64,000 nt of DNA from a virus. The translations under genes and the position numbers were made by a program. Each line of letters begins with the position of its first letter. Within the stretch, counting starts at the first letter, position 1. Shown piece by piece: positions 8,230 through 16,500 of the stretch. The notes beneath the pieces are model-generated. The model was not told the DNA's origin. It made no database searches and saw only the letters and a program-made list of their open reading frames with translations. The stretch spans positions 39,561 through 103,560 of the IMG/VR virus record IMGVR_UViG_3300042356_001708, one strand, 5' to 3'.

Positions 8230-9861
8230 TTATTTATATTTTGAACAATCTTCTAAATCAAGAGATTCATTGGTTGAAAAACTATGTATTAGGGAACCTG
8301 ATGGAAATACGTATGTCCCACTTGACACATCTAGTCCTGTATTTTTAAAAATTAAAACAACCTTATCAACAACGTTTACAAATACAAATAACGGAACTTT
8401 ATATAGTTGAACTGATGAACTTCCTAAAATTTTTATTTTGCCTTCCTCTTCAATAATTCTTGTAAATGGTTTTACTTGAGCTTCTTTCGTTCCATCTTCT
8501 AAATCAATTGTACAATCTGTTCCGAATGCATCTTTTTTAAGACCCAATCCTGAAGTTAATTTACAGACATTTTCACCAAGATTTCTATCAATAATTTGTT
8601 TAGCTGCGGTCTCATTTCGTTTTCCAATACAGTCTGAATAAGTTAATATTTTCCCAATTTTTTTATTTATTTCAGTGTTAGGATTGAATACTGTTTGTCT
8701 TAAAGAATCTAAAGCCGTGAAAAAGGTCTCCAAATTCAGTAGATTTTCCTCGTAGGTTCCCCCAAACTTAATATTCTCTTTACCAACCGAAGTTAGATAT
8801 GTGTTAACATATTTGACTAATAAACAAAGTGCGGTATATGATGACGTTAAGTTATTCAGTAAAGACCTGACAGTTTCTCCTTTAGATTTACGATACACAC
8901 CACTCATATGAGTTCTGGTCTCATTGTGCCAATTGTTCGGAAATTGTTTTTTAAGTAGATTACTAATGTTTGAAACAACAATTGATTTAAGAGTTTTTTT
9001 ACCACCCTTAATTTCTTGTGGGGTTAACTTATGTTGGAAAATTGTTGATTTAATTACCCCTAATTCTGAAGAACTACATCCTTCAGTAACAGGAATATCT
9101 AATAATGAAGAGTCATCTTGTTCTAATAACATTTCACTAACAAGTGACTCATTTATCTTGGTCTCAACTTTCATTTTGTATAATTGCTCAACAAAATCCC
9201 AATTAATTACATTCCAAAAGTTTTTAACATATTCATCTCTTTTATTTTTGTATTTCAAATAATAGGCATGTTCCCATAAATCCAATCCTAAAATAGGATA
9301 CCCACCTCCTTTGAAGTCGTTCATTAATGGATTGTCTTGATTTGGACTTGATACAATTTTTAATTTATTTTGACTTGTTACAACTAACCAAACCCATCCT
9401 GAACCAAATCTTTCTTTAGCTACCTCATTAAATTTTTTCTTAAACAATGAAAAGTCACCAAAATCTTTATCAATTCTTGCGGAAACTAATCTTTTTGGTT
9501 TTTGTGGTTTTGGGGATAACATTTTCCAAAACAATGCGTGATTGTAGGCACCACCTGCGTTGTTTCTAACATCTTTACTAAACTTAGTTATTGATTGGAC
9601 AATTTGTTCTAAATCTAAATCACCAAATTTTTTCTTACTTAACGCCGCGTTTAATTTGTCAACATACCCCTTATAATGTTTGTTATAATGAACATTCATT
9701 GTTTCGGGGTCAATAAAGGACTTTAAAGATGAATAAGAATATGGTAATTTTTCAATTCCAATTTTCTTCATTTCGGTCATTAAGAAATTCTCACTTATAT
9801 TTTGAGTCTCCTCTTTAATTTGAGATTCTATTAACTGAATCTTATTTTCAATAGATTTCAT
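8230..9861 (-). CDS. Fe/Mn superoxide dismutase fused to a C-terminal PD-(D/E)xK-like region
   Basis: A 543-residue protein. Residues about 35-230 are a complete Fe/Mn superoxide dismutase. The four metal ligands are visible: H58 in NVHYNKHYKGYV, H108 in NNAGGAYNHALFW, and D194 and H198 in LDLWEHAYYLKYKN. Second-shell Y66 and GSGWVWLV are also present. NNAGG and SPNQDNPLM resemble the Mn/cambialistic type. A roughly 35-residue Glu-rich helix precedes it. Residues 240-543 are extra: a linker (SLVSEMLLEQDD), a helical part, then KRNETAAKQII and FGTDCTIDLEDGTKEAQVK (D449, Q462, K464), resembling a PD-(D/E)xK nuclease core. A TATTTAT box 20 bases upstream implies late expression, so it may be a virion or packaged protein. 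The SOD call is very sure; the C-terminal call is tentative. Confidence 0.9.
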   Translation of the reverse strand: MKSIENKIQLIESQIKEETQNISENFLMTEMKKIGIEKLPYSYSSLKSFIDPETMNVHYNKHYKGYVDKLNAALSKKKFGDLDLEQIVQSITKFSKDVRNNAGGAYNHALFWKMLSPKPQKPKRLVSARIDKDFGDFSLFKKKFNEVAKERFGSGWVWLVVTSQNKLKIVSSPNQDNPLMNDFKGGGYPILGLDLWEHAYYLKYKNKRDEYVKNFWNVINWDFVEQLYKMKVETKINESLVSEMLLEQDDSSLLDIPVTEGCSSSELGVIKSTIFQHKLTPQEIKGGKKTLKSIVVSNISNLLKKQFPNNWHNETRTHMSGVYRKSKGETVRSLLNNLTSSYTALCLLVKYVNTYLTSVGKENIKFGGTYEENLLNLETFFTALDSLRQTVFNPNTEINKKIGKILTYSDCIGKRNETAAKQIIDRNLGENVCKLTSGLGLKKDAFGTDCTIDLEDGTKEAQVKPFTRIIEEEGKIKILGSSSVQLYKVPLFVFVNVVDKVVLIFKNTGLDVSSGTYVFPSGSLIHSFSTNESLDLEDCSKYK

Positions 9862-9881
9862 ACAGGACTAATTTATACTAT

Positions 9882-9888
9882 ATAAATA
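9882..9888 (-). promoter_or_regulatory. TATTTAT box (candidate late promoter) for the SOD fusion gene
   Basis: The minus strand reads GATTATTTATATAG, 20 bases before the ATG at 9861. It suggests that the SOD fusion is made late with the structural proteins. Confidence 0.5.
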
Positions 9889-9898
9889 ATCCTTTTTT

Positions 9899-11686
9899 TT
9901 AATTTTTCAATGTATTAATTGAATTCATTATTTCATACGCCATATCGGTTTTGTCCATATTATCCCCCATGACTGTTTCAAAGATATTTTTCTTACGAAT
10001 TAAAATGTCATAAATTATCCCTTCAATTGTATTTTCAAAAATTGGGTAATACACTGATACACAATTTTTTTGACCATATCTGTAAGCCCTATCTTCAGCC
10101 TGTGAATGGTCTGAAGGTAAAAATGACAAGTCATTCATAATTACAGCTTCTCCTGCAGTTAAAGTTAACCCGACACCTGCTGCTTTTATATTACCACAAA
10201 AAACCATAACTTTTTCATCTTCTTGGAAATCGTCAACTGCTTTTTGTCTTGCTGGTTTGGTTGTTGTACCATCTAAATAAACTGCTTTTTTACCAAAATG
10301 TTCGTAAATTTTTCTTAATGGTTCAGTGAAATTACTGAATATTATAACTTTTTTACCCTGTTCAATAATGTTTTCGACAATCTCAATTGTGTGAGGAACT
10401 TTCTCTTCAGCAATTACTTGTCTAACTTTAGTTAATTTGGTAAACTGAACAGATACTGAATTTGATTCATTTTGTTTATTATACCAATCATAATATTCTC
10501 CCATTAATTCTTCATAAAATCGGGAGTATAGTCTTAAATAAATTGGAGTAATAATTTTATCGGGTAAATCTAACACGTCAGTTTTCAGTCTTCGTAAAAC
10601 TTGTTTTGAAATCCTATCTCTCAATTCTTCTAAGTTTGACGCTCCTTGAACATTCCAAATCTTTCTTCCTTTACCAACACTAAATTGATATCCTTCACAA
10701 TAACGGATAACATAGGCCATCCAATTTTGGGCGACGGGACTATCAATAATTCTTAAAAGGTTATAGTAATTAATTGGTCGGGAAGTAATTGGTGTCCCCG
10801 TTAACAACCATATTTTTTTAACTTTATCAGTTATGTCATTTATTAATTTAGTTCTTTGTGCCTGAACATTACTTATATAATGTGCTTCGTCAATAATCAC
10901 CAAATCAAATTTAGATTTAAGAATTTGTGAATTTTCTTTATCCTTTGTGTCGTGAAAATTTTTAATGATATCATAATTTGAAATAACAAAATCTGACTCT
11001 TCATATTTCTTACCTTCACAAATATAGATTGACCTATCTGAATAATTTCTAATTTCTCTCTCCCAATTAAGTTTTAAAGATGCGGGACAAATAATCAATA
11101 TTCTTTTAGCACCACTCTCTAACGCTGCAATAATTGTAGATGTGGTTTTACCTAATCCCATATCATCGGCTAAAATAAACTTGTCATAAGCGAGTAGTTT
11201 TTCTATTGCCTCTTTTTGGTGAGATAAAGGAGGTCGGTTTGAATACTTAGAGTAATCAACATTAACCTCATTAACTTTCTGTTCCTTTATGATTGCCACT
11301 TTTGGGACCCAAAAATCGTGAGATGTTTCACCACTGAATATTTTACCCCAAATATGATAGGATTTATCTTTTTCTACCAATAATTTTTCAACATAAATTT
11401 TATCAGGTTCGGAAATAAACGGGTTACTCTCAACTAATTTTTTGGCAAAATAGTTATCAATTTCAACCCACTTTTTGGCAACTTTAGGTTCTTTATTGTG
11501 GAAACTTAGAATATATTCAGCTTGAGCTCTTGTAGGGTAAAACTTTTTATTAACAGACTGTTGTTGTTTTAACCTAAGAATATAGTTATTCGCTCCTGAA
11601 TAATTCTGAAGAATTTCAAGCGCTTCAACCTCTTTTATTTTAATTGAATTTTCTATCTTAAATAGTTTTGATAAAAGATAATACAA
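9899..11686 (-). CDS. SNF2/SMARCAL1-type superfamily 2 DNA translocase/helicase
   Basis: A 595-residue SF2 ATPase. Walker A is ADDMGLGKTTS (K180), motif II is DLVIIDEAHY (D266-H269), motif III is LLTGTPI, and motif VI is QAEDRAYRYGQ near residue 545. The DDMGLGKT and RAYRYGQ forms mark the SNF2 family of dsDNA translocases, closest in style to the small annealing-helicase/HepA group; T4 UvsW has a different motif set. Residues 1-150 are an N-terminal region with no motif I recognise. It probably remodels forks or recombination intermediates. The start codon is TTG at 11684-11686; no earlier ATG is in frame. It diverges from the gp14-like gene across 30 bases. Confidence 0.85.
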   Translation of the reverse strand: MYYLLSKLFKIENSIKIKEVEALEILQNYSGANNYILRLKQQQSVNKKFYPTRAQAEYILSFHNKEPKVAKKWVEIDNYFAKKLVESNPFISEPDKIYVEKLLVEKDKSYHIWGKIFSGETSHDFWVPKVAIIKEQKVNEVNVDYSKYSNRPPLSHQKEAIEKLLAYDKFILADDMGLGKTTSTIIAALESGAKRILIICPASLKLNWEREIRNYSDRSIYICEGKKYEESDFVISNYDIIKNFHDTKDKENSQILKSKFDLVIIDEAHYISNVQAQRTKLINDITDKVKKIWLLTGTPITSRPINYYNLLRIIDSPVAQNWMAYVIRYCEGYQFSVGKGRKIWNVQGASNLEELRDRISKQVLRRLKTDVLDLPDKIITPIYLRLYSRFYEELMGEYYDWYNKQNESNSVSVQFTKLTKVRQVIAEEKVPHTIEIVENIIEQGKKVIIFSNFTEPLRKIYEHFGKKAVYLDGTTTKPARQKAVDDFQEDEKVMVFCGNIKAAGVGLTLTAGEAVIMNDLSFLPSDHSQAEDRAYRYGQKNCVSVYYPIFENTIEGIIYDILIRKKNIFETVMGDNMDKTDMAYEIMNSINTLKN

Positions 11687-11693
11687 AATTGGA

Positions 11694-11700
11694 TATTTAT
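11694..11700 (+). promoter_or_regulatory. TATTTAT box (candidate late promoter) for the gp14/gp15-like unit
   Basis: TATTTAT lies 16 bases before the ATG at 11717, inside the 30-base divergent gap. On the minus strand the same site reads ATAAATA, 7 bases before the SNF2 TTG start. Confidence 0.5.
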
Positions 11701-11716
11701 CAATAAGTGTATTACT

Positions 11717-12232
11717 ATGGCTAATAATAAAGTTCCAATAACGAGATTAGGTAAATTTTTTGGGGAGTCCGATTTTGATTTAGAATTGGAAATGGGTAAA
11801 GAATGGCTTCACGGGGATATGAATTTTACTTGTGTTTTGTATAAAGTTGATAGATATAGAACTAATACCGATGATGTTTATGGAGAGACTGTTCAAGATG
11901 GAATTAAGTTTCATCCTCCAATTGAATTTAAGGCGTATGTTAAAATTTTGGGAACTGAGAACAAGTATTTAGGTAACTCTAAGATTGAACAACTTGAGCC
12001 AGGAACAATGCAATTAAGTGTATATATTAAAGATTTAGAAGAAATCGGTGTTGATATTGAATACGGAGATTACATTGGTTATTACGAAAAAGAAAATCGT
12101 ATTAGATATTACACAGTTTCAAATGATGGAAGGGTTACTTCAGATAACAAACATAATTATGGAGGTTACAAACCGTATTATAGAACAATAGTATGTGCAC
12201 CTGTAACTAATAACGAATTTAGAGGACTATAA
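11717..12232 (+). CDS. 14: Neck protein, T4 gp14-like (head completion)
   Basis: A 171-residue protein. After a short N-terminal segment it has CVLYKVDRYRTNTDDVYGE, an acidic loop, PPIEFKAYVKILG, LSVYIKDLEEIGVDIEYGDYIGYYE and a final TIVCAP strand. This order of a metal-loop-like DDVYGE, an edge strand, a polar GD-I-Y strand and a closing beta hairpin matches the layout of T4-type gp14 neck proteins, where DxxxGE, the SKFGL strand and EGDLIYxP occupy the same places. It is followed after one base by the gp15-like gene, and a candidate late promoter precedes it. The match is by layout only, so confidence is moderate. Confidence 0.5.
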   Translation: MANNKVPITRLGKFFGESDFDLELEMGKEWLHGDMNFTCVLYKVDRYRTNTDDVYGETVQDGIKFHPPIEFKAYVKILGTENKYLGNSKIEQLEPGTMQLSVYIKDLEEIGVDIEYGDYIGYYEKENRIRYYTVSNDGRVTSDNKHNYGGYKPYYRTIVCAPVTNNEFRGL

Positions 12233-12233
12233 T

Positions 12234-13274
12234 ATGCCATTCCCAAAACAAATTAAAAAAAATATTGATTTAATACCAAATAAAGTTGGTTTGGCGAGAA
12301 GAAAAGAAATGCTTCAAGAAATTGAACAGGATGGTACATTCTTACCAAAATCAGTATTACATGCCGATTTAGATAGAGGATTTTTAGATTTCGTTAAAGA
12401 AAATTTAGGGTTTAGTGTTGAAGGAAAACAAGTCCCTGTTGTTGATATAATTGTTACTACACAGAATTGGGCTCAGTTTACACAAACTTGGAAATTCCAA
12501 GATTTGGATAAAAATGCCTCACCTCCATTTGTAACTGCAATTCGTTCAAATGATATGAAGTATGGCTCAAATCCTTCATTACAATATACGATACCTGTTC
12601 GTAGAGAATTTTTTTACGCATATGTCCCAAGTTTTGACGGGCAAAGAACTACAGTTGACGTTTATCAAATTCCTCAACCAATTCCTGTAGATATCAAATA
12701 TACTTTAAAATTTATTTGTAATAGGGTTAGGGAAATTAATCAATTAAATAAAACTGTACTACAAAATTTTTCTTCAAGACAAGCATATACTCGTGTTAAA
12801 GGACACTATATTCCAATTATTTGGGATAATGTTTCCGATGAGTCAGTTATGGAAATTGAAAAAAGAAAATACTATATAGTTTCTTATGATTTCACTATGT
12901 TAGGATTTTTAATTGATGAAGAAGAATTCGTAATTAAACCAGGTATAACAAGAAATCTACAATTGTTAGAGGCTTCAGGAGGTAGGGCTAGAAGACAACC
13001 AAGAAAACCTCCATTTAATACTGATAAATTTTACGAAAATATTTTATTCAATCCAGGAATTACAATATTATCTGATAAATTCAATGAAAAGGTAAATTTA
13101 AAATTAATTTCAAGTTACAACATTGCAAACTATGAAATTTGGATTAATAACCTATACTATGGTTCAAATAGCAATTACATCCAAGTAAATTCGGGAGATT
13201 CAGTTAGATTTGAAATTACGAAAAAAGATGATAACTTGGAATCTAAATTAGGTTTCCAAAATATCTTAGTTTAA
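12234..13274 (+). CDS. 15: Tail terminator / proximal sheath-stabilising protein, T4 gp15-like
   Basis: A 346-residue protein. The central part has QYTIPVRREFFYAYVP, IPVDIKYTLKFICNRVREIN, SRQAYTRVKGHYIPIIWDN and KRKYYIVSYDFTMLGFLI. It follows the gp15 pattern in which a stretch like PVKxxYELSIxTRYxxDxxQI is followed by an iP-I-L strand and a closing RRxxxWSLTFEVNGW-like strand. These proteins cap the tail tube and link tail to neck. The C-terminus (residues about 255-346) extends beyond the T4 length and carries a small beta domain after a basic patch, GGRARRQPRKPP. It begins one base after the gp14-like stop. The stop codon region overlaps the convergent RHH gene by 4 bases. Confidence 0.55.
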   Translation: MPFPKQIKKNIDLIPNKVGLARRKEMLQEIEQDGTFLPKSVLHADLDRGFLDFVKENLGFSVEGKQVPVVDIIVTTQNWAQFTQTWKFQDLDKNASPPFVTAIRSNDMKYGSNPSLQYTIPVRREFFYAYVPSFDGQRTTVDVYQIPQPIPVDIKYTLKFICNRVREINQLNKTVLQNFSSRQAYTRVKGHYIPIIWDNVSDESVMEIEKRKYYIVSYDFTMLGFLIDEEEFVIKPGITRNLQLLEASGGRARRQPRKPPFNTDKFYENILFNPGITILSDKFNEKVNLKLISSYNIANYEIWINNLYYGSNSNYIQVNSGDSVRFEITKKDDNLESKLGFQNILV

Positions 13275-13426
13275 TTTTCTCCGTAAACATCTTTCACTTC
13301 TTTACACTCTTTCATAATCAACTCTTCTAAAAATCGGTATACTTTATATCCTTTCTTATCACAATATTTTCTTAGCAGTGAGTGAGATTCCTCAGATATT
13401 TTAATGTTCTTGATATTCTTAGACAT
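13271..13426 (-). CDS. Small ribbon-helix-helix (Arc/CopG-like) DNA-binding protein
   Basis: A 51-residue ORF, MSKNIKNIKISEESHSLL onward. The pattern is that of a ribbon-helix-helix repressor: a short basic beta strand (NIKNIKIS), helix 1 (EESHSLLRKYCDKK), a turn at G, then helix 2 (YRFLEELIMKECKEV). The protein would dimerise and insert its strand pair into the DNA major groove. A TATTTAT box on the same strand lies 35 bases upstream. A perfect inverted repeat sits between that box and the start codon, a fitting place for an operator. The gene points away from the sheath gene, and its stop overlaps the end of the gp15-like gene by 4 bases. Confidence 0.7.
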   Translation of the reverse strand: MSKNIKNIKISEESHSLLRKYCDKKGYKVYRFLEELIMKECKEVKDVYGEN

Positions 13427-13438
13427 AGGTAGAAAAAA

Positions 13439-13456
13439 GGCAGAATAAAGTCTGCC
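13439..13456. promoter_or_regulatory. Perfect inverted repeat GGCAGA-N6-TCTGCC (candidate RHH operator or attenuator)
   Basis: GGCAGA at 13439-13444 and TCTGCC at 13451-13456 pair perfectly across ATAAAG. The site lies 12 bases upstream of the RHH start and just downstream of that gene's TATTTAT box. On the minus strand the stem is followed by TTTTTT, so it could alternatively act as an intrinsic terminator/attenuator in the RHH leader. Confidence 0.55.
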
Positions 13457-13461
13457 AATTT

Positions 13462-13468
13462 ATAAATA
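13462..13468 (-). promoter_or_regulatory. TATTTAT box (candidate late promoter) for the RHH gene
   Basis: The minus strand reads CATATTTATAAATT, 35 bases before the ATG at 13426. The inverted repeat lies between them. Confidence 0.45.
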
Positions 13469-13505
13469 TGTTTAACAAAGTAAAGTTTTTTGAGGAAATT
13501 ACAAA

Positions 13506-13512
13506 TATTTAT
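13506..13512 (+). promoter_or_regulatory. TATTTAT box (candidate late promoter) for the tail sheath gene
   Basis: ATATTTATAT lies 32 bases before the sheath ATG, exactly the spacing seen upstream of the tail tube gene. The leader is extremely A-rich and has no Shine-Dalgarno sequence. Confidence 0.55.
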
Positions 13513-13544
13513 ATAAAAATAAATTTAAGAAAGAAAAAAAAGTA

Positions 13545-16500
13545 ATGGCAACAGCAAACAAAGTATTCGTTTCACCTGGTGTTTATACATCAGAAAGGGA
13601 CTTGAGCTTTGTAACATCAAGCGTGGGTGTTACAACTTTGGGGTTAGTTGGGGAAGCTACCAAAGGTCCGGCTTTTGAACCAATTTTCATCACAAACTAT
13701 GATGAATTCCAAACTTATTTTGGTGGAACTACTCCTGAAAAATTTGTTAATACACAAATTCCAAAGTATGAAATGGCATATATTGCCAAAGCGTATCTAC
13801 AACAATCAAATCAATTATTCGTAACAAGAGTATTAGGTTTGTCAGGTTATGATGCGGGACCATCATGGTCAATTAAAACCGTAGCCAATGTTGATTCATC
13901 AACTGTTGGTTACACCTATAGTTGCTCAACAACACCAAATTTCTCAGTTGACCCAGCAATCTGTGAAACTAATTGTGTGATAACAGGAACGAGTGAAATC
14001 TCAGTCGCATTTACAGGATGTAGTAACTTTATTTCACAATTATCATTTTTAGACAATTTCCCATCAGATATTGAAGCAAAGTATACAAATACCTACACAC
14101 AATTTGATGGTGGAACTTCTACTTTACAAGATGATTTAAAATCATTTGTCCAAGGAATTTTATCTGATACAACTATGAGCGGTGATTCAATCGCGATTTG
14201 GGGTATTATACCTGGAGATGTTTACAACACTTACACAGGTGCAGGATTTACAAATGTAACTAACGTTATGGGGACTAGTGGAAACTCTTCGTATAACTGT
14301 AGTTTTACTTCACCGATTAATGACACATGGTATTATGGATTATTTGACCCAACGAGTGGTGAAAATTATTCAGGTTATTCTTTTGTTGTGGTTATTGAGA
14401 ATTTGGAATTACTTCCAGTTACAACAACAACTACACCATCACCAACAGTTACTGTAACGTCAACTTACAATCCTTGTGATGTAACACCGACACCTACACC
14501 AACTGTTACTACTACACCAACAACACCTAATGTATGTTACTCAGGAACTATTCATGGTTATGTATTTAACATGTCAGGTTTAACTTATTCTGATTATCAT
14601 GAATTAGTTGTTACAACAATGCGTTCAAGAGGTTTAACATTCTACACTGCAGATTCTAACGGACCATCTTATCAAGTAACAGGTTTAACTTCTGTTGGAT
14701 TAGATTTTAGTGGTAGTTATGCGGCAGTTGAGCAAAACCCATTTGCGCCATTTGCAATTACAGGAACAACTATTGATAATACAAACTTTAATTTAAAAGT
14801 TAGTTTATCTGAAACTGATGCAACCGCAATTAATAAAGTATTAGGTTACGGAAACTTTACAAAACCAAGAACTGAAGTTCCTTTAATGTTAGAAGAAAAT
14901 TATTCAACATTATTGACTTGGGCGTGGAGAAAAGGTTATATCCGTGGTTTAAGTTCTGAATTAGTTGCATTACCTGGATACAGACAAGATTATAACTCAG
15001 GAATATCAATCGCTTGGTATCTTGATAGATACCAAAGTCCATCATCTCCTTGGGTTGTATCTGAATTACGTGGTAATAATGTTTACAAATTGTTTAGATT
15101 TGTATCTATTGCTGATGGTAATTCTGCAAACTTCCAAGTTAAAATGTCAATTGCGAATATTTCATTTGCAAATGGAACATTTGATGTTATTGTAAGAAAT
15201 TACTATGATACTGATGAATCACCTGTGGTTTTAGAGAAATTTACAAATTGTTCTATGGACCCATCATTAAACAACTATATCGCTAAAAAGATTGGTTCTT
15301 CTGATGGTGAGTTTGTATTAAACTCTAAGTACGTAATGGTTGAGGTTGATATTGACGCTCCTGTAGATGCACTTCCTTGTGGATTTGAAGGTTTCAAATC
15401 AAGAGAGTATGCAGGTGCTAAGACAGGTTTCCCAATCTATAAAACTAAATATGATTTCCCTGGTGAAGTATTATACAATCCTCCATTCGGTATAACAGAT
15501 GGTAGTGATGTAGTAATCAGAAGTGGTGGAGATAATGTTAGAAGAACATACTTGGGTATTTCAGATACAATCGGATATGACGGTGACTATTTCCAATATA
15601 AAGGTAAACAAGGACCTCTTGACCCATGTGAAGATACAACTGGAGATGAATGGTCATTCGTATCTAAAGGTTTCCACATGGATAGTGGGGCAACCGTAGT
15701 TTTAATACCTTCAGGTTATACAACTTCAGGTGAATCAGCATTCCAAGTTGGGGCAGGTTCATTTAATTCTGAACCTACCAATAGTTCAAATCCATATTTC
15801 AGATTGTTCTCTCGTAAATTCAGTTTATTAGTTCAAGGTGGTTTTGACGGATGGGATATCTATCGTGAATCAAGAACTAACGGTGACTTATTCCAAGTAG
15901 GACAAAGAGGTTTCCTATATGGAGCTTGTGCGACCGCTCGTTATCCAAACGCATCAGGTGCGGGTATGTTTAAATTAATAACTGTAGGTGATAACACTCA
16001 AGATTGGGCGAATACTGACTACTACGCATACTTGTTAGGTATTAAGACATTTGCAAATCCTGAAGCTAACAACATTAATGTTTTCGCAACACCTGGTATT
16101 GATTGGTTAAACAACTCAAACTTAGTTGAAGAAGCGATTGAAATGATTGAATTTGACAGAGCTGACTCAATTTACGTATTGACAACCCCTGATATCAACT
16201 TGTTTGTCCCAACATTTACAGCGGATGATTTAATCTACCCTCAAGATGTTGTTGACTCATTAGAAGAGACAGGAATTGACTCTAACTATACAGCGACTTA
16301 CTACCCTTGGGTATTGACTCGTGATACAGTTAACAATACACAAATCTACATCCCACCAACTGCGGAAGTTTGTAGAAACTTAGCGTTAACCGATAACATT
16401 GCGTTCCCTTGGTTCGCATCAGCGGGTTACACACGTGGTATTGTAAATGCTGTTAAAGCACGTAAGAAGTTAACTCAAGAAGATAGAGATACTCTATACA

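Noticed and set aside
8225-8410. Plus-strand 61-residue frame
   Set aside because: It lies antisense inside the end of the SOD fusion gene and has no supporting features.
13461-13468. T4 late promoter TATAAATA in plus orientation upstream of the sheath gene
   Set aside because: It is an exact T4 string, but the coding-strand motif shared by the other late genes is TATTTAT. Here the TATTTAT read on the minus strand fits the RHH gene better. It remains an alternative.
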